A DNA stretch of 64,000 bases from Pempheris klunzingeri (lineage: Eukaryota > Chordata > Actinopteri > Acropomatiformes > Pempheridae). The position numbers were made by a program, and so were the translations under genes. Numbering within the stretch: the first letter of the stretch is position 1; every line of letters begins with the position of its first letter. Positions 1 to 15,008 of the stretch are shown here, piece by piece. The stretch lies in the NCBI RefSeq assembly GCF_042242105.1, contig NC_092017.1, positions 18,562,432 through 18,626,431 of the forward strand, written 5' to 3'. The notes under the pieces were generated by a model. The model did not search any database. It saw only the letters and a list, made by a program, of their open reading frames with translations, and was not told the origin of the DNA.

Positions 1-3596
<3,596 letters not shown>

Positions 3597-6500
3597 GGTG
3601 TTCACTGGAGAAACAACTGGTTAACAGCAGCAGCAGCAGCAGCAGGAAACACAAGGGCACCTCGTCCACATACGAAACGGCATGGGATCACTAGCTGCTG
3701 CAGCGTGTGTATACATATGCACACATACCATGGGCATCAAGCTGTTTATATATGCTGCTCAGTTTGGAGTTAACTGTGTGGTGTGTGTTTAAACTGTGTG
3801 ACGGATGTGTCAAATCCTGTCACTTTAAAGATCAGTCTTGATTGTGCGTGTGTGCGTTTGCATACTGCTGTGCACAGTATGTCTTTGTGAGTATTTGCTA
3901 ATGCGTGTGCCAGCAAAAGCAGCATTCTGAAAACATGTGTTTGTATTTGGCTTTGCGGTTTTAAAGTGTAATTAAAGTAAAACAAAATTAAAGGAAACAA
4001 GTAAGAACATTTTCCAAAGGTGTAAAAAAAAAAAGAGGAAACATGGAATTATAGTGTTAATAATAATATTTAGAATTCACGTGAGGTTCAGTACCTTTTT
4101 AAAGTACGGGTGGGTGTGTGTGTGTGTGTGTGTGTTCACTTCTGCTTTTATAAGTAGAGAATAAAGATGAATCCATTGGAGCCGACAAAGATGGAGTCAC
4201 AATATAGAGATGACTGATGATGCCTCTATTGAAAGGCATCATTAGGCTCACTGCAAGCACACCTCCAATCGCTTTAGTTCTTTTCTCACAATGCCAAACT
4301 GCGTTTTAGTCCGCTGTAGTCAGAACTCGATACAAAACATTAAGATCGCCGTAGAAGGGACGTTCATAAAGCACTGTTGTTTTTCCAGGAAGCAGTGAGA
4401 TGGCCTCTTAGAGTTGTGGAAAGGAGCCACGTTTTGTTATGCATATCATAATGTGCCTTTTTGTAAACATTTGTAAAGATTTTTCGGATGCATGTATCGA
4501 TTGAGAGATTTATTTATTTATTTATTTGCAGCTTTATTCTGGTATTTTCTCATATGCCATGTCATCTGTAAATTCTTGTAATGTCACTGTAATGCAAAAA
4601 AAAAAAAAAAAAGATCGGCCATTGGCTTCTGTGCACACTTGCATACATCCCCCAAACTGTTTTTCCCCTCCTGAATAAGTACGAGCACTAGTGGCTTTAC
4701 ACAAATATTGAAAACACAGTATGTTCAGGTTCGAAATTTCAGTGGTGAACAAAGTAGTTTGTGTCTTAGACAAAAACTTTCATTTCATTGTTGTGTGCCG
4801 GACAAAGTAAATCGATGAATTGCAACGTGAGAATAAGTAAATATTGAGGATTTTTTTTGTGGATTCAGGCGTAAGCACATTTGATGTATAATTTCAGTGG
4901 TGGCTCATTAGTAAGCAGATTCAGAGCAAAGATGAGCACAGTAAAAGCAAAGCGTGGTGTGGTTGTTAAAAGTGATTGGGTGGGGAGAAAAAAAAAAAAA
5001 AAAAAAGAGTGGCTGTGATAAGAGCTCAATCACTGATCAGCAAAATGAGGTGATGAGGTGTAGCCGTTGCCCGAAAAAAACAACCCGAATTTCGGACACA
5101 AAGACGGTGAGAAAGGATTCACCAGAACTTTAATTTGAAGCAAACTTTAAAATCCAAATCAAATAAATGACGATGGAAACGTTGGCAGGCAAGTCAATGT
5201 AATGAGGCACTTTAAGGATCCGGATACTGCTGGACTGGATGTGATGTGTTTTACGAATAAGTTTAACTTAAACCTTTATTGAGCATCTATGCAGAAATCT
5301 GACGGATGAGAAAAAGCAAGTGGTGTGAGAGGGAGGGGAGAATGTCTGTCATGGGTTACCGTAAATTATGCGTCATATCTAACATTATCTGTGGCTCACG
5401 ATGTCATTTAAAGCCTGCGTGGTTTTAAACAATGTTTGTGCACACGAATCTGTGATGATGGAACTGCAAAGAGGTCAGCGGGGTTTAAACTGTTAAAATA
5501 ATAAAATAGTTGCAGTCCAATAACCAAATGTTGTTCTTGCTTTTGAATGAAAAAAAAAAAAAAAAAGTTACATATTAGTGTGTGTTAGGAGATGGAACTA
5601 AGATACAAAGTGCCATCACACTGCGCTTTAATGTGTGTGTGTGCATTGTGTGTGTGTGTGTGTGTGTGTGGTTTTGCCAGATAAAGCGCACAGATAAGCC
5701 TGAAAAACTCAAAATGTGTTTGTGTTTCTGTGCGTCTTCCCCATCAGCGTCTGCTTAAAAAGCATTTCAGGGATGAAACACACAGAACTCCGCGTGGACG
5801 CAGGCAGATGCAAGTTGCACAACGCTTTGCAGACACATGCAAGACGTAGAGTACACAATCACGTCCTCTCTGCTTTAGGCAATTGGCTGTGTTGCTTTTG
5901 CATAGGAGGACTGCTAATCTCTAGCCCTGCATGTTCCCATCACTAACCCGTGGGGGGTTGGGCATTGCTCATGGCAGAAAAGAGTCCCATGATGCACTTG
6001 TTGCAGGTGCTAGGTATGATCAGCTACTCTAGAGAAAGCATGAAAGAAGTGTTATGAAAAGGATAGGAATGAGAAGAAGTCACGCAAAGTTGGACATGTG
6101 CAATAATCAGAGGGGTGATAGAGGGATGGAGATAATTGCAGAGAAGAGAGCAAGGGGTGGGGGGGATTTACCAACACTCACATGCTGCACTCGATCATTC
6201 CCTCTTTTGTGAGGTGGACAATGACAGCCAGGCGTACAGAGCTTAAAAAGGATAGGCACACTGCCGGAGCCAGCAACCCTGGAGAGACACCAGCCAAGCT
6301 AGAGGTATCAGAAAAAAAACTTGGACTTACGCAGAATCTGTTTTTTACTGTACTTCCAGGACGATGCTGCTGTCTTTGGGGGGGTTTAAAAGGAAAATCA
6401 ACAGCTAAGGGCCTGCTTTTGGAGAATAGGCGGAACTACGCAGACAGAGGAGATGAAGTTTGGAGACTCTCTGTCTTGGGAAAAGATCTTTACAGCTAAC

Positions 6501-7623
6501 AAACTATTCCTGGAACCCTGATGTTTGTTCTGTTTTTTTTTTTTTTTTTGAACAATTTTGTGAGACAATAATTAGAATCCAGATGAATATATGTCTAGTT
6601 TGGAAGTGATATTGGACTTTGGGGATTTTTAAGAAAGTGCCAGAGTGGAACTCAGTGTATGAAATCACTGGTTTGCTGGCTGTGTGACAGAGCGACACTG
6701 CTGACAGTTCAGTTGCTCAGTATTGAAAGATTAGTTAGTGGTGCATGGAGGGGAATTAGTGGTGAACAATGGCTCTGAACTGCCTGATAGGCAAGCTTAT
6801 TGTCATACAGCGGTTTGGCTCAAGTGCTTTGCTGGCGATGACCAATTTGACAACATCACCGAAGAATGACTGACTTTCTTGTCTACTGTGTGGGAATGTG
6901 TGCTTGAAGTGTGTGAATGACATTTCAAATCTTTGTATTTCTCCATTTTTTTTTTTTAATTCTTCTTAATAAGGATCATCTGGTAATATTCCAAAACCAT
7001 TTATTGTTTTTAAACCATTTTAAAGAAGAATTCTTTTCCCCTTGGACATTTACTTTTTGGAGTGTTTGTCAGCATAAACGATGTGATCGGTCTTTTCTGC
7101 CTGCTCTGAAAGTACAGTGAATACATAAAAATGCACCTAAACCAGGCTCATATACTTAAAGTGAGGCTGCAGTTTGCAGCAGGTCGGTGGCGCTACCATG
7201 GCCACCTCCTGTAACAGAGGTTTTAAGACCTGTAGCACCTCCAGGATGCTCAGTAGAATAACTAAGGTGTCTGATTTGCATGAGGGAGAGTGGGTGTTAT
7301 ATAGCAATGTGGAAGCGGCAAGAAAGCGTGACCTTTGCAAAAGTGCCTGATGCAGAGTCAGTGCACAAATCAACGCACTGTATTATAGATTGATACATCT
7401 GAGTGGACAGCAGAGAGAGCCATCAACAGCCAATTAGCTTGATGAACAGGATAAAATTCGCCTAAACCTGGATGGGGAACGGTTGATGGTGACAATTTGC
7501 ATGGATGACTTGAGTCGGTAAATGCTGAGGCCTCCACTGATGCACCTTTTCCCACCCTGTCCTCTCCTCCCTGAGCAGCCCCTGAATGATTAGGAGGACA
7601 GCACTTCCCGCGGCTTCCCCACG
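3597..7623 (+). other. wdr47 3' UTR and intergenic DNA
   Basis: Downstream of the wdr47 stop there is a short CAG run (about 3629-3642) and AT-rich DNA. A poly(A) signal AATAAA lies at 4160-4165, and AATAAA-like words recur near 5500, so the 3' UTR may be 0.6-1.9 kb. TG microsatellites lie near 4112-4135 and 5634-5671, with A-runs near 4595, 4990 and 5550. From about 5600 to 7623 I see no exon with matching splice sites; the open frames there (for example 6182-6499) show no recognisable protein. The lim2-like promoter should lie just before 7624, but I found no clear TATA box. Confidence 0.6.
4160..4165 (+). promoter_or_regulatory. Candidate poly(A) signal of wdr47
   Basis: Canonical AATAAA about 560 bases after the stop codon, just after a TG-repeat. 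It is a proximal candidate; later AATAAA-like words near 5500 could be used instead. Confidence 0.4.
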
Positions 7624-9521
7624 ATGCTGTATTCTTTGGCGGGAGGAGGCACGCTTTGCGGTGTGGCTGCCCTCGTGCTTCTCATCGTTTCTACGGCGAC
7701 AGACTTCTGGATGCAGTATCGATATTCGGGTAGCTCAGCCAATCAAGGCCTTTGGAGGTTTTGCATCAACCACAAATGCCACGCTCACACCATAACTGTA
7801 GGTGAGTTGCTTCAGAGGTTTGGACTCTAGCTGCCACCAGCTAATAATCTATGCTGAAATCTTTAAATCCAACCATTTTTAACGTTAAAAGTGGCCGATT
7901 GGGAATTTTGGAGGAAATTATTCTCTCAGAATGTAAATAAATTATGATTATAAGATCACATTCATTTATACAATCTGATCAAATCCAGTGTCCTATTGAT
8001 TGATTACACAATGTGAAATCAAATGATGACAGACACATTGACAGAATAGCAAATTTTTTTATTAAAAGAGGAATATCATGCAGATATGACAGCTGATTTC
8101 TGCAAGCACACTACAACTAAAAACCATATCTAACTGTTCTAATCATATGAATTACGCAGTCTAAAGACATGGGAGCCTGTGATTTTTCATTGATGGAAAG
8201 GACACTTCCTAAAATTGCACAAATAGCGTTAGGACGAAAAGGCCGAAGGAAGAGTCTCTGCAGAAAATTCACCAAAATAAATGAAAGTGAGGGAAAAGTC
8301 CTGACTGCGTAGCACAGAAGGAACTCTGTGATCTACTCTTAGTGTTCATACTGGCAAATTTAAACATAAAAATGCCAACATGCAAACTAAAAATGCCAGA
8401 TTTACCAGATCTGTTGATGTGTACGTGTGTTCCTGACCTTTCTGTCCAGCCTTCTGGGATGCCACACGGGCCTTCATGTTGCTGGCGGTGCTCAGCTGCT
8501 TCGCCGGCGTGGTGCTCGGCCTGAGCGCCTTCACTAACGGCACCAAGAACAGGAGGGTCCGTACAGGCGGCATCGCCCTCGTCCTGTCAGGTAACACACA
8601 GAGTTAGAGGGTGACCTGGTGGGTCAGAGACCACGTGTCCCGCACGTTCATCCTGTAGGTTCGTGAAATATAACAAGCTTCACCGATTCTAAATACTTTT
8701 TAAAGGTGGAACGACAAGAAGATTCACTGCAGTGAAATCAAGTCACTTGTATGTTTTCCATTTTCCCTGCATTAGACTTTGTGAACTTGTGATCTTTTTG
8801 TAATGGGCTAACAGCAGCTGGTCAGAGGTCAGTGGGTACCCAGTGTTGTGGGTGAAAACTGGTACCATCCTGTTAAGTAATGCTGTGTACTTTAAATATG
8901 TGTCAACAGATTGTACAGGTTAGAGTTTGTTACGCGTTACATGCTCTGCTTATATTCATGCTTTTATTTAGAACATTTCCTCTCACTCGCTATTCTCAGG
9001 TTTTCTTGCTCTGCTGGCTTTGGCAATTTACACCGGTGTGACTGTCACTTTCTTTGGCAAGCGTTTCTTGGACTGGCGCTTTTCCTGGTCCTATATCATC
9101 GGCTGGGTGGCCATTATTTTGGCTTTTGCAGCAGGTATTTACTGGTTTTCATTCATTTTGTCAAATTGTTAATTGTGAATGAAATAAATCGTCGTCGGCA
9201 GCAGCCTGGATACGAGCATGCAAAGGTGTCCAAATAAACTCCAAAAGGCCTTTTGGTTCTTCTTCTATGGTCTCATAGTAATTCAAGTATTTAAAGCCAC
9301 TACAACTTCAAGTGTTTTTTTCTTTCCATGACAAAAACTATTTCTAATAATGAGATGGATTTGCATTTTTTTTTTTTTTTATCATAAATAATATTAGTTA
9401 TATTTGAAGACTACTCTCTTACTGAACTTTCCATCCTTGGTTTCTCTCAGGTGTGTTTCAGCTCTGTGCTTACCAGCGGACCACCGGGGAACCTGCTCCT
9501 TCAAACAACCCGGACAGCTGA
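7624..9521 (+). CDS. lim2: Lens fibre intrinsic membrane protein (LIM2/MP20-type), PMP22/EMP/claudin superfamily
   Basis: Four exons, 7624-7801, 8450-8590, 9000-9134 and 9451-9521 (TGA 9519-9521), join in frame to 174 aa; human LIM2 is 173. LIM2/MP20 is an abundant four-pass membrane protein of lens fibre cells, linked to cell contacts. Predicted helices lie near residues 9-30, 68-87, 101-125 and 136-159. The first extracellular loop carries the superfamily signature: MQYRYSGSSANQGLWRFC matches LIM2 (MQYR-SGS-A-QGLWR-C), with cysteines at 47 and 52. ALAIYTGVTV and DWRFSWSYIIGWVA are also near-identical to LIM2. The start is the first ATG of the conserved frame; all three introns are phase 1. 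The C-tail (GEPAPSNNPDS) differs from mammals. Fish have several lim2 paralogues (lim2.1 to lim2.5 in zebrafish), and I cannot tell which this is. Confidence 0.85.
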
Positions 9522-9587
9522 ACAAGATGAACACACCGATTAGACTGTTGCAATGGATGTCGCTGCTGCTTTTGCTACCTAGAATGG

Positions 9588-9593
9588 AATAAA
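9588..9593 (+). promoter_or_regulatory. Poly(A) signal of the lim2-like gene
   Basis: AATAAA 67 bases after the stop codon of the lim2-type gene; the only canonical signal close by, giving a very short 3' UTR. Confidence 0.65.
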
Positions 9594-10416
9594 TAGAAAT
9601 CAGAGACTCCTGTACGGTTTCACTGCAACACTTATTCACTAACGAAAGCATTTTTATCTCGACTCAGACATGTAGAAAGCCTCACGTTTCCCTCGAGGGT
9701 AACTGGCAGAGATATAACATAACATGAAAAACATGAATATGATTTTTTTTTAAATTACATTTTATGACTTTATGATGATTTTATGTCTCTAGGTATAGAT
9801 GAAACAATGGAAAGTGTGAAACCCTTCATGAAATAACGTCTGAACTATCATTGATTTCGCTAAAATACTCCAGGACTCTTTTTAAAATTCCTTTGGTGGT
9901 GTGTGCCTCGAGGTGGAGGCCACTGATTGAACAGAATTAAAATGACTTTTCTCTGTGTAGTTTTTTTTTGGCTGTGTAAGAATTTCTCCACTAGATGGTG
10001 CCACACAGGAGGCAAAGCACACCGCTGCTCATACACTGACAGCAGGGCTGCCTATGCAATATGCAAACCAACTGTTCACACACACACACACACACAAGCC
10101 GAAGCACAACTTCAGGAGCAATTTGGGGTTCAGCATCTTGCCCAAGGATACTTAAGACTTGCCGACTATTAGTGGCTCTCTACCTCTGAGCCACAGGGAT
10201 TAAGTTTAACTATTAATCCCTCTGGGCGATCTATGTCATTGATAGAATTTAAATATACCTTTAGAAAAGAAAAAAAAAAACAAAGCGAGAGAAATGGGTA
10301 ATACAATATCTGGAGGTGCCTAGCTGCTTGATGCAGATTTTCTCAGCTCAGAACTAAATAATCTTTCTGCATTAGGAGAAATGTCTTCAGACCATCTACA
10401 GACATAAAAGAATATC
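9594..10416. other. Intergenic DNA between lim2-like gene and the transposon
   Basis: AT-rich non-coding sequence holding the fish repeat fragment at 10010-10200. The open frame 9927-10172 runs through the CA repeat and shows no protein similarity I recognise. Confidence 0.5.
10010..10200. repeat. Fish interspersed repeat fragment with internal CA microsatellite
   Basis: The stretch GGGGTTCAGCATCTTGCCCA near 10127, followed by AAGGATACTTAAGACTTG and ending near TCTGAGCCACAG, resembles a repeat found over and over in teleost genomes (TTCAG-TCTTGCCCAAGGACACTT ... GAGCCACAG). A (CA)n tract lies at about 10077-10097. The family name is not certain. Confidence 0.55.
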
Positions 10417-10583
10417 GTCACCCTCTTAAAATAATTGCCTAAGTCATTTTTTTTACAAAAATGATTTTTTTTGCCTAAATCATCTCCTCATGATGCTGGC
10501 CACCTCTGGTAAAATTGCCTACATCCTCAGTTAAACAGATCATGCCATTCTACCCCTTTAGTATAATTGCCTATGTCAAGAGT

Positions 10584-10636
10584 GTGACTTAGGCAGTTTT
10601 ATTTTGCCTAAGTCACAAGACAATGTGACTTAGGCA
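10584..10636. repeat. Alternating inverted copies of the subterminal motif
   Basis: GTGACTTAGGCA (10584-10595), TGCCTAAGTCAC (10605-10616) and GTGACTTAGGCA (10625-10636) alternate in orientation at about 20-21 bp spacing, close to two helical turns. Either neighbouring pair could form a 12-bp perfect hairpin with an 8-9 base loop. Confidence 0.8.
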
Positions 10637-11174
10637 ATTTTACAAGCTTTTCAAGATGGCAGCTGATTCAAGAAGAAGATAATTCTACACAGTTTCTGAC
10701 GTTATTTCCACGATTCAGGGCTCCTCCCATATTGGTAGGTGAAGATGTTTACTATAATATACACTAGGCTATAAATATTGCATAATATTTCATCTTTTTA
10801 TTCAGTCTTTTTAGGTAAAATTTCAGTTTAGGAATTTAGCTAAAAAGCACAAAAAGTGGATAGGCTCCAGAATCGATGGCTTTTACAAGTGATAAGCTTT
10901 CTGTTAACTTTTTAGGTCTTATCAAACAATATTTGAACAAACAGTATTGCTTTTTGTCTAATTTTCTCCACAGTACATCATCTAATTAAGAAATCATAAC
11001 ATGATTTGGCTGGTATTATAGTATGCCTCTTCTGCTGTGTCTAGAGACAACTTGCAAACCATTTTGGGAATCCTAGGTGGAGCTTAATACAATTGACCAC
11101 AAGGCAATTCATGTTTCTCAGAATGATCACACATTTTTGAAGGGTTTAAATATTTTTTTTTTTCATTTTGGTAG

Positions 11175-11840
11175 GAGATGCACTTGACAATCATGACACC
11201 AGTCTGTCCTCATCTACTGAGGATGACAATGAGACTATCATTAAAGAGATAATGCAGCATGTTGATAATGATGCAGCATCAGCTCCCATGGATGATGTTA
11301 AAGATGCGAATGCATACTCTGAGCTTGCAAGGAAATATGGGGTACTAATAACACAGAAATACCTTGTTGCAGGTCATACACAAATGGAGTGCGACAGCAC
11401 GCATAGTACTATTGAACGCAAAATAGTTGCAGATATCTTCACCCCAAGAGACTATGTCATTATACTTCAGACTGCAAGAATCAGGCCATCACCTTACCAT
11501 GTGAAAGTGCTCAAGCATGATGAGTTCCTGAAACTGAATGGAGCCTTCTTCTTTAGCATCAGACCAGGCAAAAAAGCTGGAGACCTGACTGTGCATGACT
11601 TGCGGGCTTCTTCAGTTTAGCAGTGAAGGCAAGGTCCATTTCAGACTGTCCTTCTCAGAAGCCTCTGTGTGGGAAGAACTGCCACAAAGGGTACAGGTGC
11701 CAAATGGGCCAATGGCATGGATAAGATTGTTTCCATGTGCTCTGCCAATCAAGGAGAGAAAGTTCCAGGACCTCCAGTCAATGAAACCCATCATGCCTGT
11801 CGAGTGTCATCACTTCTTTGACAATTTGCCACACAAATAG
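11175..11840 (+). pseudogene. C-terminal remnant of a DUF7869-like transposon protein, frameshifted
   Basis: An open frame from a plausible splice acceptor (T-rich tract, then TTTTGGTAG, exon from 11175) runs to TAG near 11618-11620. Its text includes GHTQMECDSTHSTIERKI, IFTPRDYVIILQTAR and SIRPGKKAGDLTVHDLRA. These resemble the C-terminal half of proteins I recall as DUF7869 domain-containing, which occur in many near-identical copies in fish and invertebrate genomes. The homology continues in another frame from about 11611 (LQFSSEGKVHFRLSFSEASV, later KERKFQDLQSMKPIMP) to TAG 11838-11840, so there is a single frameshift near 11609-11612. Family members are several hundred residues long; only about 215 codons remain here and there is no in-frame ATG near the 5' end. 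Upstream, ATGGCAGCTGATTC at about 10656 is closed by TAA within nine codons. Protein function is unknown to me. Confidence 0.6.
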
Positions 11841-12671
11841 ACATCAGTCAAGAATCCAGCAAAGAAGAGCTGGAGGGAGAAGTGAAGAAATGCACATGCC
11901 TCCTCAGCATTAGGTTTAGTTAGTTTATTAGTTATGCTTTATTCTTGACAGAGTAGAAGGTTTGAAATTGCCTAAGTCACAAAGGCATGTTCAAAAATGT
12001 GCCTAAGTCATTTAATTCTCTCATGTTCCATGTTTGACTGACATTGTTGTTTGTATGTCAATAGGCATCTGTTGTTATAACTGTTTTGATTAAAATTGTT
12101 AGTAAATATCATATATTCAACAAATGGTTCAGTTTTTTGTGTTTCCTGAAAAATCTGAAAAAATGACTTGGGGCGATTATTTTAAGAAGGCGTCGATATC
12201 AAAACCAAGCCTAATTTAGTATGAAAGTATCCTCTGTAAATGTTTGTATGTGGTCAGTAGGTACAGGCAGGGGTCAATAAATGATAAATATATTTAACAA
12301 AGTCTTCTTATCCAGACTCAGTCTGATTTGCAGGAGTTAAATCCATCAAATTAAGACATTGAAAACCCACTTTTCTATCAAAACCATGGATGACCTGCCG
12401 CAGAAATACTTCACAGTAAATGTACCTTTTCTATATTGAAAGACTGCTTCCCTAAATAGGGATGTTAAATTACTTTCTGTGTACACATTACCTCAAACAC
12501 TGATGTGAAATGCAAAAAAAAAAAAAGATCTGATCTTGTGGATGCTAGCTTGTTTCCAGTTTACCTGTGCCGATCCCAAAGTTAAGGTTCCATCCATTTT
12601 CCCCCAAGTCTTGCATAAGAACAGTGAGTAACAGCAAATACGCAGAACGTTATTTACTTCGCAACATTTGA

Positions 12672-12677
12672 TTTATT
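12672..12677 (-). promoter_or_regulatory. Candidate poly(A) signal of the GRAMD2-type gene
   Basis: AATAAA on the minus strand about 2.3 kb past the stop codon. It is chosen because it is the canonical hexamer nearest the end of the unique sequence before the transposon; nearer alternatives may exist. Confidence 0.35.
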
Positions 12678-14709
12678 TTGAACAATAGCAAAGCCATCTC
12701 ACAGAGACTACTTTGAATTACACAGAATGCAAATAAATATATAGGACCATAGTAGAATTAAGGACATTAACAACTGATACAAAATTATTTACAACACTTT
12801 GAATAGTGCAAAACCACACAAATACTGCCCTCATCATTGAGATTCTTGCATCGAGTCCATTCAAGGACAGTGAATGTGTGTGCTGCCCCCTGGTGGGGGC
12901 ATAAGAACTGACAGTACTGTATATGGCATGTTGACAAAAACCTTCGCTGAGCTTAAGAATGTGACCAATCTTGGAACAGGATGCAGCAAAAGCAAATCCA
13001 CTCACTGCAACTCGTCAACAAGGGCTTCCACAACAAAGGTGATGTTAAATCATTGAGATGTGGTGCGGATATGCATCGTTAGGCTGGTTTAAAAAAGGGT
13101 CATGAGAGAGAGGGGGGGGGGGGGAAGACACAAGCAAGCATTCTGAGTTACATCAGTCAGTAAAGTCGAGTGAATCTCAATGAAAAGTAGTGTTCTTTCT
13201 CAAAGGGACATCTGAGAAGTCACCAAAGCCAAGATGTACAGAATGTGAACCCCATCACGAGCACTAGACTTTGAAATGACAAAGCAAAAAAAAGAAAAGA
13301 AAAAAAAAAGATGATAACCTAAAACCACGTGGCAGGTACTGCCCACCACCCCTGAGTGAAAACAATTTAAAAAAGGTCTTAGCACCGTCAGATACCACAG
13401 AACACCAGCTTTGCCATTTTTTTCTCTCAATCCAAACACAGTGTCTTGGATTGTGACAGGCACAACACATTTTTTAAAGTGCGCTCGCCCGCTTGAGCGG
13501 TTCCTTTCACTAACTTTACTCCCCGCCCCCCCCCGCCCCTCTTACACATTTTCTTCCCGACAAACACCAAGCTCCATTTAAAAACAGCACACAAAGATAA
13601 ATTACGTTTTGCCATGCATAATAAGTTGTTGCATATTGAAATTTCTTTTTGGGACCACTCATTTCATCGTTGGAAACTCGGGACCTTGCAGCAAGTGTGG
13701 TTGTAAATTCTCCTCTTCGGGTGACAGGAGTGAGAATGCACATACAGTATCAGTCAAGTGTCCACATCGCGGACACGTGCATGAACATCAGAAATACATT
13801 ATTGGTGCTACTTCAAATAACCTGAAAATTCTAGAAATGCCACTTGGTCCTCAAGAGGCCTGCCGAGGAGAGAGAGGTTTTTGCTTTTAAAACACAACGT
13901 GGTCGGTTTTTTTTCCTGGTTGACAGCACATCAATAGATTCTGAACCAGACAGATTTGAATTCTACTCTTGAAGACCAAAGTCATAGAAAAGTCGTACAC
14001 AAAAACGTAATGATGCCTCTGAGACAACCTCCTCGTGTCCTATTGTACTAAGTATTTGTGCATTGATGATGCGTTGACCCGGCTGAGACTGCAGGGAAAA
14101 ACAACCTCGGAGCATTGATCATTAAACTGGTTTAAATCATGCCAAAGACGAGGAAAGTAATACTGCAATCACTGCTGGTTGGAGAAAGAGAGAAAAGGAT
14201 AAGACCATCAGGAGAGGATCAAGCCTTCGTGAGCTGATCTGACTTTGAGATTCCGGCTACCATCATTTCAACCCACAGCTGATTAGGAAGAGAACCATTG
14301 GAGGAGGAGAACCCAACAGATACTGAATTTAAAGACAGAGACAGACTTAAATATACCGCTGATAAGATGGAAGGGTTAAATAAGAGACAGAAAAAGCCAT
14401 TTAAAAGTCATCTCCGTGCACCTCATGCAAAAGATGTGCCCCGTGTGCATCTTTGGCTACGCATAGCGCTACGTCTCTGGTGTTGAGGTGCAATAATAAG
14501 CACTACAGCAGGCTAATGCTGATTGGTATAGCCCTGTTCAGACTGCATGCTCGGGGAGAAGAGTATGTATGAAGGACGATGGATAACACGAGTTCACAGG
14601 TGTGGAACAGTTTCTGTCAGGAAAGTGCCCGTCAACTTGGCTAGTGTGGCACATTGCTAAGTTAGAGCCGCTTTGGCTTTGGTTTGAACGACAGACACGC
14701 TGCAACCAG

Positions 14710-14712
<3 letters not shown>

Positions 14713-14752
<40 letters not shown>
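14713..14752. repeat. (TG)20 microsatellite
   Basis: Perfect TG dinucleotide run of 40 bases in the presumed 3' UTR of the GRAMD2-type gene (read as CA in its transcript). Confidence 0.95.
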
Positions 14753-14755
<3 letters not shown>

Positions 14756-15008
14756 CATTTTGGCGCGGCTCTGTGTGCCCAAGTCGTGGCATGTCAGTTT
14801 GTCTACTGCACTGGGAGGAAGTTTAGCCCTTCGAGTTTACAAGTTGTCTCTGAAAATTGCACCGTTTGGTCATTTGTCCTCCTCGACAGCACCGGCTATG
14901 TTGGGAGCGCAGTCTGAGGACGTGAAAATTTCTCCTGCGTTCTGCTGGAAGAGGCCGAAATGATCCTCCAGTCATGAGTCAGCCAGTCTCTCCTTCGGTT
15001 GCTGAGTG

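Larger units (their letters stand above)
10417..12194 (+). mobile_element. DNA-transposon-like element with inverted terminal repeats and subterminal motif array (internally deleted copy)
   Basis: The left end GTCACCCTCTTAAAATAATT (10417) is mirrored at the right end, whose reverse complement begins GACGCCTTCTTAAAATAATC (12194 leftward) and continues into CCAAGTCATTTTTT. About 30 of the first 37 bases agree. The flanks are AATATC (10411-10416) and GATATC (12195-12200), a possible 5-6 bp target-site duplication, although GATATC is palindromic and could belong to the termini. Inside, a motif close to TTGCCTAAGTCAC recurs near both ends: 10436-10446, 10471-10482, 10515-10525 (degenerate), 10567-10579 (degenerate), 10584-10595 (reverse), 10605-10616, 10625-10636 (reverse), 11969-11980, 12000-12010 and 12164-12174 (reverse, in the terminus). 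Such subterminal arrays are typical transposase-binding sites. The only coding remnant is the DUF7869-like pseudogene. I cannot assign a transposon superfamily. Confidence 0.7.
12195..15008 (-). other. Long 3' UTR of the GRAMD2-type gene and its downstream flank
   Basis: No exon or coding signal is visible on either strand. A minus-strand AATAAA (read as TTTATT at 12672-12677) would end a 3' UTR of about 2.3 kb for the GRAMD2-type gene, whose stop is at 15009-15011. Within it are a G-run at 13103-13123, a C-rich patch near 13520-13540 and a (TG)20 tract at 14713-14752. The plus-strand frames over the TG repeat are simple-sequence artefacts. Confidence 0.5.

Noticed and set aside
7586..7795. 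Frame beginning MIRRTALPAASPRCC over the first lim2-type exon
   Set aside because: Out of frame with the conserved LIM2 text starting at 7624.
11168..11174. TTG at 11168 as translation start of the DUF7869-like frame
   Set aside because: Vertebrate initiation at TTG is unlikely; the position looks like a splice acceptor (T-tract then GGTAG), so the coding part begins at 11175 as an internal exon.
14602..14963. Cys/Val-repeat open frames on the plus strand
   Set aside because: Translation of the (TG)20 microsatellite.
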